Positions 19,401 through 27,514 of a stretch of DNA of 64,000 bases are shown here, piece by piece; within the stretch, counting starts at the first letter, position 1, and every line of letters starts with the position of its first letter. The notes under the pieces are model-generated. The model did not search any database. It had not been told where the DNA came from and worked only from the letters and a program-made list of their open reading frames with translations. The DNA is from an uncultured Pelagibacteraceae bacterium (GTDB taxonomy: Bacteria; Pseudomonadota; Alphaproteobacteria; Pelagibacterales; Pelagibacteraceae), in assembly GCA_902611145.1 (NCBI GenBank), contig CACLYO010000002.1:85926-149925 (forward strand). Direction: 5' to 3'. Both the position numbers and the translations under genes were made by a program.

Positions 19401-19585
19401 TTGGAAATCTAGGACCTGGAGCTGGTGAAGGATCAAGACTAGCTGTTGGATCAACTATATTAGGAGGAATGATAATTTCTACATTTTTTACCTTATATAT
19501 AACACCAACAATGTACTTGCTGCTTGCAAAAAATACAAAAAGAATTGACTCAATAGATATTGAGCTAAAAAAACAATTAAATTAA
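16463..19585 (+). CDS. RND efflux permease (AcrB/MexB/HAE1 superfamily)
   Basis: 1040 aa; SIRRPVVAWVMSLILIVFG; DDSVIMTDAIYRRIE; EDRGAYLI. Confidence 0.93.
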   Translation: MFITDISIRRPVVAWVMSLILIVFGIFVFWKLPVRELPSGIQPPVVQIKVDYKSASAPIINQEVTQVIEDVIGGAEGIKNIDSVSENGRSTISIEFDTDINLDNAANDIRERVARVVDNLPDEANAPQILKQAAGFTTTMWLALSSSTWTDLELGDYAERYLVDDFSSVKNVGRILVGGLRELSVRVWIDPIKLAANNLTVQEVELALRNENVSLPAGTLEANNIDLTLNLDKSYTNINQLKNLPVKKNKNNIVRLSDVANIELGPVSEKTLFKAQKKNKLDLKTVGIGIYARSGASTVELSKDIKKKITEVKKKLPEGLNLEIAFNRATYVGEAIEEVYKTLFIAFILVVIIIYLFLGNLKAVIVPAIALPVSLIASFLGIYLFGLSINIFVLLSFILAIGIITDDSVIMTDAIYRRIENGDKPLVAAHKGSRQITFAIIATTLILIAVFIPLIFIEGIAGTLFRETAIALSFSIVVSSFVALTLSPMLGSKFLNIKTKKTKVAEKFYNFFKSFSKFYNQTLLYWLPKQKMIISFILIIIISSVFLFNFSKKELLPMEDRGAYLIIGFTDEGSSFEYTQERAQDIEKKLIPLLQEDNSPYRRFIMRVPGFGRSSNSFNSFIIIALLNHWEDRDKNSQTIMREAIGKIVTNPQAIAFPISPQSIRVSNYNKPVQMVILGSTYEELQKVQNEVIAKLRRNKNLSRIESDYSKNKPEVKLIINKNKAKDLGISTEQIGKTLEILYGGKTVTTFNKLGREYPIILQQYLDDRRNKESLAKIFVRSENNSKLISLANLVDFKEEGSAKVLSRYNRQNAVTISANINENYSLAEAIKFLEKTMQEVAPEKQITWKGKSEELKETTNELYIIFALALLTAYLVMAATFNSFIHPFIIIMTVPLAVFGGLVFILFLNSSINIFSQIALVILIGISTKNSILIVDYANQLRATGKNIENAIKESCELRFRPIMMTSLSTMIAMLPLVIGNLGPGAGEGSRLAVGSTILGGMIISTFFTLYITPTMYLLLAKNTKRIDSIDIELKKQLN

Positions 19586-20181
19586 AAAATAATATATTTT
19601 CTAGTAGTTAAATATTTTCCACATTTTGAAAGTTGTCTCTTGTATTTATCTGACTGATTTTTAACTTTTTTTGCTAGTAAAATCACCTTTTGATTTTTTT
19701 TATAATTTTTATAATTACCCCACCCTTCATGATAAGCAATATACTGCCTGAAAGAGTCTTCTTTAGATATTTTTAATATTTTCTCAGTTTTATCTGTATA
19801 CCAGCCTATAAAATCAACACTATCCTTAAATCTAGATCTGGTGGCCAGAGGTTTGTTTGTTTCTTTTTTATATTGCTTCCAAGTTCCTTTAACTGCTTGA
19901 GAATATCCAAATGAGCTTGAAGGTCTTTTATAGGGAATTACTTTAAATATTTTTTGTCTATTAGGTTTTGCAAGCCAATCAAAATCTGACTCCATTTTAA
20001 TTATAGCGAGCTGTAAGTGTATTGGAGTTCCCCATTTTTTTTCAGCTTTCTTTGCATGTTTATACCAAAGGTATCTTTCTGAAAAAATTGAGCACCCATC
20101 AGCTGTATTTTTAGGGATAGATGAACACGATACAAGGGTAAAGAATATTAAAATTAAAAAAATATTTTTATTTTTTGGCAT
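19582..20181 (-). CDS. SLT-domain lytic transglycosylase-like lipoprotein
   Basis: Start placed at internal Met (MPKNKNIFLILIFFTLVSCSS lipobox); IKMESDFDWLAKP...SSFGYSQAVKGTW. Confidence 0.82.
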   Translation of the reverse strand: MPKNKNIFLILIFFTLVSCSSIPKNTADGCSIFSERYLWYKHAKKAEKKWGTPIHLQLAIIKMESDFDWLAKPNRQKIFKVIPYKRPSSSFGYSQAVKGTWKQYKKETNKPLATRSRFKDSVDFIGWYTDKTEKILKISKEDSFRQYIAYHEGWGNYKNYKKNQKVILLAKKVKNQSDKYKRQLSKCGKYLTTRKYIIF

Positions 20182-20674
20182 TCTTTCTCCAATCCCATGG
20201 CATTTCAAATTCTCCTTGCCATATTCCTTTTTTATCTTTTTTTGCTTCAATCTCTTCACTTAAATATTTTTTAGAATATTTTTGATATGATACAGCATAT
20301 CCATTTCTCACCAGCCATGAATTAATATTTAATTTATCCCTAAAACAAATGGCTAATTTTCTTTGATATCTATCTTTTCCCTCAACATGGCATTTGATAA
20401 TATTTTTATTTATAAGTTTTTTTAATTTTTCTGTTGAAATTTCTCCACACGGATATTTTTTTTTAAATGAAAAAAATGAAATAGTAAAAAAATTTTTCTC
20501 ACACATTTGTTTTTTTTCAGGTGCATCAATTCCGAAAAGTCTAATTTTATTATTATTAATTTTAATAGTATCTCCGTCTGTAACAACTGCTGATCCTGAA
20601 ATTATTTCACTTTGAGAATTTTGTAAAAAAAAAAAAATAAAAAATACAGTACTAAAAAAATATTTTTTTTGCAT
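20168..20674 (-). CDS. Thermonuclease (SNase-like) family secreted protein
   Basis: VTDGDTIKINNNKIRLFGIDAPEKKQ; signal peptide. Confidence 0.88.
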   Translation of the reverse strand: MQKKYFFSTVFFIFFFLQNSQSEIISGSAVVTDGDTIKINNNKIRLFGIDAPEKKQMCEKNFFTISFFSFKKKYPCGEISTEKLKKLINKNIIKCHVEGKDRYQRKLAICFRDKLNINSWLVRNGYAVSYQKYSKKYLSEEIEAKKDKKGIWQGEFEMPWDWRKNAKK

Positions 20675-21041
20675 AATATATAATATACGTAATTAATAAC
20701 GATATAAAGACACCAATAATATTCCCGTATAAATCTGAAATCTGAAAACTCCTTTCAGGAATTATTATATGTAATAATTCCAAAAATATTGAAATCGAAA
20801 ATAAATAAAAAATTATTAAATTTCTTTTATTTTTAAAATAACAAAAAAAACCCAATAAAGATAAAAATATAAAAGCGTAAATATGATTTGATGAAATTTC
20901 TGAAAAACTAAAAATAAAATCTTTTGTTAACTGAGGTTGTTTACTAACATTTCCATATAATAGCAAACCTAATATGCTACCTGGATATAAGTAAATAATA
21001 AAAAATAATATATTTAATATGTGAAAAAATAATTTTGCCAT
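20652..21041 (-). CDS. VanZ-like membrane protein
   Basis: FLELLHIIIPERSFQISDLYGNIIGVFI and TM pattern. Confidence 0.7.
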   Translation of the reverse strand: MAKLFFHILNILFFIIYLYPGSILGLLLYGNVSKQPQLTKDFIFSFSEISSNHIYAFIFLSLLGFFCYFKNKRNLIIFYLFSISIFLELLHIIIPERSFQISDLYGNIIGVFISLLITYIIYYAKKIFF

Positions 21042-21073
21042 ATACTAAATAATCTTATAAATAAAATTTAGTA

Positions 21074-21790
21074 ATGAGTCATTTAATTTTAGTAAGGCAT
21101 GGACAAAGTGAGTGGAATTTACAAAAAAAATTCACTGGTTGGGTGGATGTTGATCTAACTCCACAGGGTAAATTAGAAGCATGTAAATCGGGTGAAGTTA
21201 TAAAAGATCAAAATATAAAAATAGATTATTTTTTTTCATCATTTCAACTCAGAGCTATAAATACATTAAAGCTTATACAGAACACTTTAAGAAATAATGA
21301 TCAATCAATTAAGGCATGGCAGCTCAATGAAAGACATTATGGAGCACTCACAGGTTTAAATAAAGATGAAATGAAAAAAAAATTTGGAGAAAAAAAGATA
21401 CTTGAATTTCGAAGATCCTGGAATATAAAACCTGATCCATTGAATAAAAACAGCCCATATCATCCAAGTAACATTGAGGTATACAAAAATTTGCCAAAAG
21501 AAAATATTCCTGACACAGAGTCCTTGGAAGATACTTATAATCGAGTAGTTAATTATTTTATAAAAAATATACAAAAAAAATTACATGAGAAAAATAATAT
21601 TTTAATTTCAGCTCATGGAAATTCTCTTAGAGCATTATGTAAATTTTTATTTAAACTTGATGAAATTCAAATAACAAAACTTGAAATTCCAACTGGCAAT
21701 CCTCTTATGATTACATTTGTTGAAAAAAATAAAATTTCAAAATGTAGATATTTGGATCAAGAAAGAGCTCAAGATTTATTAGTTTTTTAG
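21074..21790 (+). CDS. gpmA: 2,3-bisphosphoglycerate-dependent phosphoglycerate mutase
   Basis: LILVRHGQSEWNLQKKFTGWVDVDLTPQG; NERHYGALTGLNK; SAHGNSLRAL. Confidence 0.96.
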   Translation: MSHLILVRHGQSEWNLQKKFTGWVDVDLTPQGKLEACKSGEVIKDQNIKIDYFFSSFQLRAINTLKLIQNTLRNNDQSIKAWQLNERHYGALTGLNKDEMKKKFGEKKILEFRRSWNIKPDPLNKNSPYHPSNIEVYKNLPKENIPDTESLEDTYNRVVNYFIKNIQKKLHEKNNILISAHGNSLRALCKFLFKLDEIQITKLEIPTGNPLMITFVEKNKISKCRYLDQERAQDLLVF

Positions 21791-22468
21791 CAATTCTTTA
21801 TAAATTCTTAAATCAGTTACATGGTAAAATTTATTCTTACTTTCATGACCAAATAGTTTATTTTGTAGAAGTAAATTATTCCATATATCTAAGATTGAAA
21901 AACTCTGATTACTTAATTTTAAAAATAAATTTTTGTTTACCATTTGGCAACCTGTATAGATAAAATTATTATTATTCTCCTTTTTTAAAATATTATTATT
22001 CAAATTAAAATCTCCTCTAAGTTTTTGATCAAAACTTAAAACTTTATTTACAACAAGTAAGATATTTTCTAATTTTTCTTTAAAGTAAAATTTTTCCATA
22101 TCTTTTATAAAAGGTACATATTCATTACTCCATATAGTATCAGGATTAAAAACTATAAAATTCTCTTCATTAGATTTTTTTATCATATTTAAAATACCTC
22201 CTCCTGTATTAAGAATTTGATTACCATCTTCAATTATTTCAATATCAAGATCTAAGTTTAAATCATTTACAAAATTTTTAATTTTTTCCTTTAAATAAAA
22301 AGTATTTAGCTTTACTTTTTTAATTCCTAAACTTTTAATTAAATTCAAAGTTTTTTCTAATAAAGTAATATTATTTAATTTTAGAAGTGGCTTTGGTAAT
22401 TCTAATGTTAAAGGATTAAGTCTTTTGCCATATCCTGCGCATAATACTAATGCTGTTTTAATTTCCAT
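21779..22468 (-). CDS. murU: Nucleotidyltransferase (MurU-like N-acetylmuramate-1-P uridylyltransferase)
   Basis: LVLCAGYGKRLNPLTLELPKPLLKL; adjacent to AmgK-like kinase. Confidence 0.75.
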   Translation of the reverse strand: MEIKTALVLCAGYGKRLNPLTLELPKPLLKLNNITLLEKTLNLIKSLGIKKVKLNTFYLKEKIKNFVNDLNLDLDIEIIEDGNQILNTGGGILNMIKKSNEENFIVFNPDTIWSNEYVPFIKDMEKFYFKEKLENILLVVNKVLSFDQKLRGDFNLNNNILKKENNNNFIYTGCQMVNKNLFLKLSNQSFSILDIWNNLLLQNKLFGHESKNKFYHVTDLRIYKELLKN

Positions 22469-23429
22469 TTTTATTCCTAATTTTTCTTGAAAAATTTTTA
22501 TCTAAAAAATTTTTTAAATCTCCTAATAAAAAATTATCACTAATTCTTAATTCTATTAATTTCCAGGTATAAGGTATAAATTTGAGATAATTATATTTTT
22601 TATCTCTTTTTGCCAATCTTATAAAAATTCCTATAATTTTAAGATTTCTAAGAACTGACAAAATATCAAAATCATTTTTAAATTTTCTCAAATTTAATTC
22701 TCCTTTATTTACATTTACATAAAATTCAAAAACTTTTTTTTTTAATTTCGTGGGTGTTTTGAATCTTACATCATCTATTAATGATGCTAAATCATATGAC
22801 CTATTACCTACTACAGCATCTTGGTTATCTATGACACCATATCGATTTTTAAATATCATTAAATTAGATACATGAAAATCTCTATGAACAAAGGTATCAT
22901 TTTTTTGTTTTAATTTAGATAGTAAAAATTTAATTTTTTTTATTAATTCCCTATTTATTAATTTAGTTTTTTTTTTTGACATAATTGATGGAACATACCA
23001 ATCACAAAAAAGTTTGGCTTCTTTAAGTAGCAAATTATTAGTGTAATTAGGGATTTTATAATTTTTTTTTTTAAAGTTTTTTACTCTTATTTTTTTAATT
23101 TTTTGAATTTTTCTTAATAATAAAATTATTTCTTTAAAAATTTTAAAATTATTTTTTTTTCTATTATTAAGAATATCAAAAACTGTATTTTCACCTAAAT
23201 CTGTAACTTCAATATAATTTTTACTAAAATTTTCTTTATATAATTTTGGAGCCAGAATTTTATTTTTTATAAGTAATTTATTTACAGCGTCATATATTAA
23301 TAGATTTTTTACTTTTTCTTTATTTGCATAAACTATGATTGAACTTTTAGAATTTAATTTTTTTCTATAAAATTGTCTGAATGAAGCATCGCCCGTTATT
23401 TTAGTTAATTTTTTTTTTTCTAAAATCAT
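22458..23429 (-). CDS. amgK: Aminoglycoside phosphotransferase-like sugar kinase (AmgK-like)
   Basis: TKITGDASFRQFYRKK; FVHRDFHVSNLM; YGVIDNQDAVVGNRSYDLASLIDD. Confidence 0.78.
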   Translation of the reverse strand: MILEKKKLTKITGDASFRQFYRKKLNSKSSIIVYANKEKVKNLLIYDAVNKLLIKNKILAPKLYKENFSKNYIEVTDLGENTVFDILNNRKKNNFKIFKEIILLLRKIQKIKKIRVKNFKKKNYKIPNYTNNLLLKEAKLFCDWYVPSIMSKKKTKLINRELIKKIKFLLSKLKQKNDTFVHRDFHVSNLMIFKNRYGVIDNQDAVVGNRSYDLASLIDDVRFKTPTKLKKKVFEFYVNVNKGELNLRKFKNDFDILSVLRNLKIIGIFIRLAKRDKKYNYLKFIPYTWKLIELRISDNFLLGDLKNFLDKNFSRKIRNKNGN

Positions 23430-23437
23430 ATAACTTG

Positions 23438-23926
23438 CTAAACTTCATTAAATTTTAATCTATTTTTATATATAGATATAAATCTTTTTTCAGACCTATG
23501 GTTATAATTAAAATAAAGTTCATATATTTTTTTTGGTTTATTAATTATTTTCTCAGGCCACTCAATTAATGTCAAAATATCTTTATAATTTTCAAATAAA
23601 CCTATATTTTCAGTCTCATTTACATCTTTAATTCTAAACAAATCGAAATGATGAATAGTTAAATTTTTTATTTTATATTCATTTAAAAGACTAAAAGTAG
23701 GACTTGTTACTTCTGTTAAAGATATTTTTTTTTGCTTCTGAAGATTATTTATAAGATATTTTACAAAAGTAGTTTTTCCTACTCCTATTTCTCCATAAAG
23801 AAATATTATATCTCCTTTTTTAAAAATTTTTGAAAATTTTTTTGCTAAACTTGCTGTTAAGCTTTCTTTTGAAATGTCAAATTTGCTACTTTTAGTAGCG
23901 ATAGGCATCTGGTTTGTAAGGTCCAT
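23438..23926 (-). CDS. tsaE: tRNA threonylcarbamoyladenosine biosynthesis ATPase
   Basis: [38 protein letters not shown]; start could also be the Met at 23908. Confidence 0.9.
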   Translation of the reverse strand: MDLTNQMPIATKSSKFDISKESLTASLAKKFSKIFKKGDIIFLYGEIGVGKTTFVKYLINNLQKQKKISLTEVTSPTFSLLNEYKIKNLTIHHFDLFRIKDVNETENIGLFENYKDILTLIEWPEKIINKPKKIYELYFNYNHRSEKRFISIYKNRLKFNEV

Positions 23927-25178
23927 CAGGAGTTACACTAATATAATCTGCCTGATCTTTGGACATTTTTGTTAGTTTTGCACCTACTTTTTCCAAGTGT
24001 AATCTTGCTACTTTTTCATCAAGATGTTTAGGTAAAACATAAACTTTCTTTTCATACTTGTCTGAATTATTCCATAGTTCTATCTGAGCAGTAACCTGGT
24101 TAGTAAATGAAGCACTCATTACAAAACTTGGATGCCCAGTAGCACAACCTAAGTTAACCAGTCTTCCTTCTGCTAATAATATAATTCTCTTGTTGCTTGG
24201 CAAAGTTATTTCATGAACTTGTGGCTTAATTTCATCCCATTTATAATTTTTTAATGCTTCGACTTGAATTTCGTTATCAAAATGTCCAATGTTGCAAAGT
24301 ATTGCTCTATCTTTCATTTCTCTCATATGGTCTGCTGTAACTATATCTTTATTACCTGTAGCTGTTACTACAATATCAGCTTCTTTTATCATATCGTCCA
24401 TCAAAACTACTTCATAACCTTCCATTGCAGCTTGTAGCGCACATATTGGATCTGTTTCAGTTACCATTACTCTTGCACCACTCTGCCTTAATGAGGCGGC
24501 ACTACCTTTTCCAACATCACCAAATCCTGCTACAATTGCAACTTTGCCTGACATCATTACATCTGTCGCTCTTTTTATTCCATCAACTAAACTTTCTCTA
24601 CAGCCATATAAATTATCAAACTTAGATTTTGTAACTGAGTCATTTACATTGATTGCTGGAACTAATAATGTTCCCTGAGCTTCCATCTTCTTAAGTGCTA
24701 ATACACCAGTTGTTGTTTCTTCGGATAATCCTTTAATGTTTTTTAATAAATCTTTGTAATCTTTGTGCATTAGCGCAGTTAAATCGCCACCATCATCAAG
24801 TATCATATTTGGTTTCCAATCTTTTTTTCCCTCGATTGTTTGTTTAACACACCACCAATATTCCTCTTCCGTCTCACCTTTCCATGCAAATACCGGTATC
24901 CCTACTTTTGCAATAGCTGCTGCTGCATGATCCTGAGTTGAAAAAATATTACACGAAGACCATCTTACCTCTGCACCTAAATCCACAAGAGTTTCAATAA
25001 GAACCGCAGTTTGAATTGTCATATGCAGACATCCTAAAATTCTTGCACCTTTTAAAGGATTTTTACCTTTATACTCTTTTCTTAGTGCCATAAGACCAGG
25101 CATTTCCGTTTCGGCTAATGAGATTTCTTTTCTTCCAAATTCTGCTAGTGAAATATCTTTTACTTTAAAATCTTCCAT
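23892..25178 (-). CDS. ahcY: Adenosylhomocysteinase
   Basis: [50 protein letters not shown]-term [12 protein letters not shown]. Confidence 0.97.
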   Translation of the reverse strand: MEDFKVKDISLAEFGRKEISLAETEMPGLMALRKEYKGKNPLKGARILGCLHMTIQTAVLIETLVDLGAEVRWSSCNIFSTQDHAAAAIAKVGIPVFAWKGETEEEYWWCVKQTIEGKKDWKPNMILDDGGDLTALMHKDYKDLLKNIKGLSEETTTGVLALKKMEAQGTLLVPAINVNDSVTKSKFDNLYGCRESLVDGIKRATDVMMSGKVAIVAGFGDVGKGSAASLRQSGARVMVTETDPICALQAAMEGYEVVLMDDMIKEADIVVTATGNKDIVTADHMREMKDRAILCNIGHFDNEIQVEALKNYKWDEIKPQVHEITLPSNKRIILLAEGRLVNLGCATGHPSFVMSASFTNQVTAQIELWNNSDKYEKKVYVLPKHLDEKVARLHLEKVGAKLTKMSKDQADYISVTPDGPYKPDAYRY

Positions 25179-25223
25179 AATCGGGAGTACTTAACAGTAT
25201 AAATCTAAATAATCAACCTAACA

Positions 25224-26756
25224 TTAAGTTCCAGGGAAAATAATTTCTATTTTTGCACCTTTTCCGCTTGGGTTATTAGTCGCATTAATAATGCCTCCAT
25301 GTAAATCTATCAAATTTTTTACAATATTAAGTCCAAGTCCTGAGTGTTCACCAAATTTTTCTGGTCTATTACTATAAAATCTTTTAAAAATTTTATTAGT
25401 TTCTTTTTCTTTAAATCCAGAGCCTTCATCAATAACATTAAGTATCACTTGATTATTTTTGTTTTTGTCTAATTTTACTATAATTTTTTTATTGTCCTCA
25501 CTAAATGAAATAGAGTTTTCTAAAAGATTAGCTAAAACTTGCTCTATTCGATTTTCTATACCAATAATTTCATATTTATTATATTTTTTATCAACATCTA
25601 ATAATATTTGGATCCCTCTTTTAGATAAATATATACTATTAAAATCATCCACAACAGAATTTGTTATTAAATTTAAATCAATTTTTTTCATTTGTTCTTT
25701 TGTCAAAGCTAATTCGTCTTTTAGCATTTGAGAATAATCTGTAATTAATCTTTCAATTCTTTCAACATCATGACTTAAAATTTTAACAAGTTTATCTCGC
25801 TGGTTTTTATCTTCAGTTTCAGAAATAATCTCTGATGCACTCTTCAAAGAAGCTAACGGATTTCTTATTTCGTGCACAAGATCAGTTGAAAAATTTTCAG
25901 CAGTATTTGCTCTATTCTGAAGTTCACTTGTCATGTCATCTAAAGAGCTAGATAAAATACCAAGTTCATCACGACGTTTTTTTAAATTTTGAATATTGGT
26001 CTTCTTATCACTTTTATCTTTTATGATTTTTGTATAATCAACTAAATTCCTTATTGGTTTTAAAAAATATCTATTCAAAACAAAAGAAAATACTAGAATT
26101 ACTATCGTTACTAATATTGCTGTTCTAATTATAAAATTTTTTCTTTCATCAATTGCAGTTTTTATTTCATTAGCATTTTCAGCTACCACTAAAAAACCTA
26201 CATTCTTATCGTCAATAATTATATTTTTAATAGTATTTAAAAAAAATTGATCATAAAATTCTTGAGTAAATGTAAAAGGACGTCCAAAATCTTTTGATTT
26301 TGAATAATCAATAGTAATGTCTTTTAAACTTAAAATTTTTTTGCTTTCTTCTTTCTTATCTTTTTTAGTATCATTATTATCTTCGTTCAAATTATCAAAT
26401 TGAATAATATCAATTCTTTGAGAAAAAGATCTAGGGTCTAAATCAAGAGTGTCCGTGTCTGCTATAATATTAAATTTATCATCTAATAAAATTACTCTAT
26501 CCAAGTTTTGAAATAAAAATCTTGTAGAAAATAAAAATTTTCTTATATCATCTTCATTAAATTCAATTTTCAGTCTTTTTATATGATTAATTGTGTTGTC
26601 AATAACCTTAATATGATTAGATGTTTTTTTTTTAATTAAGTTTGGTTGAATACTTTTTAAATAAACAATTGTAAGTATTCCAATTATAATAAATACGATA
26701 AAATTGATAAATAAAAACTTTTTTAATATGGATAAATCTTTTAATAAAGATCCCAT
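25224..26756 (-). CDS. Sensor histidine kinase (ChvG-like)
   Basis: Two TM, HAMP, H-box FSTDLVHEIRNPLASLKSASEI, HATPase GSGFKEKETNKIFKRFY. Confidence 0.9.
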   Translation of the reverse strand: MGSLLKDLSILKKFLFINFIVFIIIGILTIVYLKSIQPNLIKKKTSNHIKVIDNTINHIKRLKIEFNEDDIRKFLFSTRFLFQNLDRVILLDDKFNIIADTDTLDLDPRSFSQRIDIIQFDNLNEDNNDTKKDKKEESKKILSLKDITIDYSKSKDFGRPFTFTQEFYDQFFLNTIKNIIIDDKNVGFLVVAENANEIKTAIDERKNFIIRTAILVTIVILVFSFVLNRYFLKPIRNLVDYTKIIKDKSDKKTNIQNLKKRRDELGILSSSLDDMTSELQNRANTAENFSTDLVHEIRNPLASLKSASEIISETEDKNQRDKLVKILSHDVERIERLITDYSQMLKDELALTKEQMKKIDLNLITNSVVDDFNSIYLSKRGIQILLDVDKKYNKYEIIGIENRIEQVLANLLENSISFSEDNKKIIVKLDKNKNNQVILNVIDEGSGFKEKETNKIFKRFYSNRPEKFGEHSGLGLNIVKNLIDLHGGIINATNNPSGKGAKIEIIFPGT

Positions 26757-26758
26757 AA

Positions 26759-27460
26759 TTAACTAACATTCCATCTATAACCACTGCCATAACGAGTCTC
26801 TATTGCAGAAAAATTTTGATCTACTTTTTTAAATTTTTTTCTTATCCTTTTAACATGACTATCGATTGTTCTATCTTCTATATCAGTATCCTCCCTGTAA
26901 GCTATATCCATTAGTTGAGATCTTTCTTTAATAATTCCTGGTCTTTTTGCAAGTTCTTGTACAATTAAAAATTCTGTAGTTGTAAGTTTATCGGGCAACT
27001 GTTTTCCACCCCATTCACATTCTAATTGTGAAGGATCAAGCCTAAGCTTACCATGGTTAATAACATTTTTAGTTTCTTCAATATTGTTTGCGTTTTTCTT
27101 CCTTAACTGAACTCTTATTCTTTCAATTAAAACTTTTATAGAAAATCCACCAGATTTTTTTACAAAATCATCTGCACCAAGTTTTAAACCCAATAGTTCA
27201 TCAATTTCATCATCCTTTGATGTTAAAAAAATAACTGGTAAAGTAGTTTTCTTTCTAAGTTTCTTAAGTAATTCTTCTCCATCCATTTTTGGCATTTTAA
27301 TATCTATAACGGCTAGATCAGGTGGTTGACGTGTCAAACCAATTAATGCGCTTTCACCATCCAAGTAAGTTTGAACATTAAAACCTTCTTTCTCTAAAGC
27401 TATACTTATGCTTGTAAGTATATTTCTATCATCATCTATCAATGCTATCGTTTCTTTCAT
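26759..27460 (-). CDS. OmpR-family response regulator (ChvI-like)
   Basis: ALIDDDRNILTSI, AVIDIKMPKMDGEEL, TSKDDEIDELLGLKLGADDFVKK, winged-helix C-term. Confidence 0.92.
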   Translation of the reverse strand: MKETIALIDDDRNILTSISIALEKEGFNVQTYLDGESALIGLTRQPPDLAVIDIKMPKMDGEELLKKLRKKTTLPVIFLTSKDDEIDELLGLKLGADDFVKKSGGFSIKVLIERIRVQLRKKNANNIEETKNVINHGKLRLDPSQLECEWGGKQLPDKLTTTEFLIVQELAKRPGIIKERSQLMDIAYREDTDIEDRTIDSHVKRIRKKFKKVDQNFSAIETRYGSGYRWNVS

Positions 27461-27514
27461 ATATTAATATTATTAAAAATACTAAATTGTTCTAATTTGG
27501 GCAAGAATTCTAAA

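Noticed and set aside
25179-25223. Possible SAM/SAH riboswitch upstream of ahcY
   Set aside because: The leader before ahcY is only about 45 bp up to the neighbouring histidine kinase gene and I could not recognise any known SAM/SAH aptamer core.
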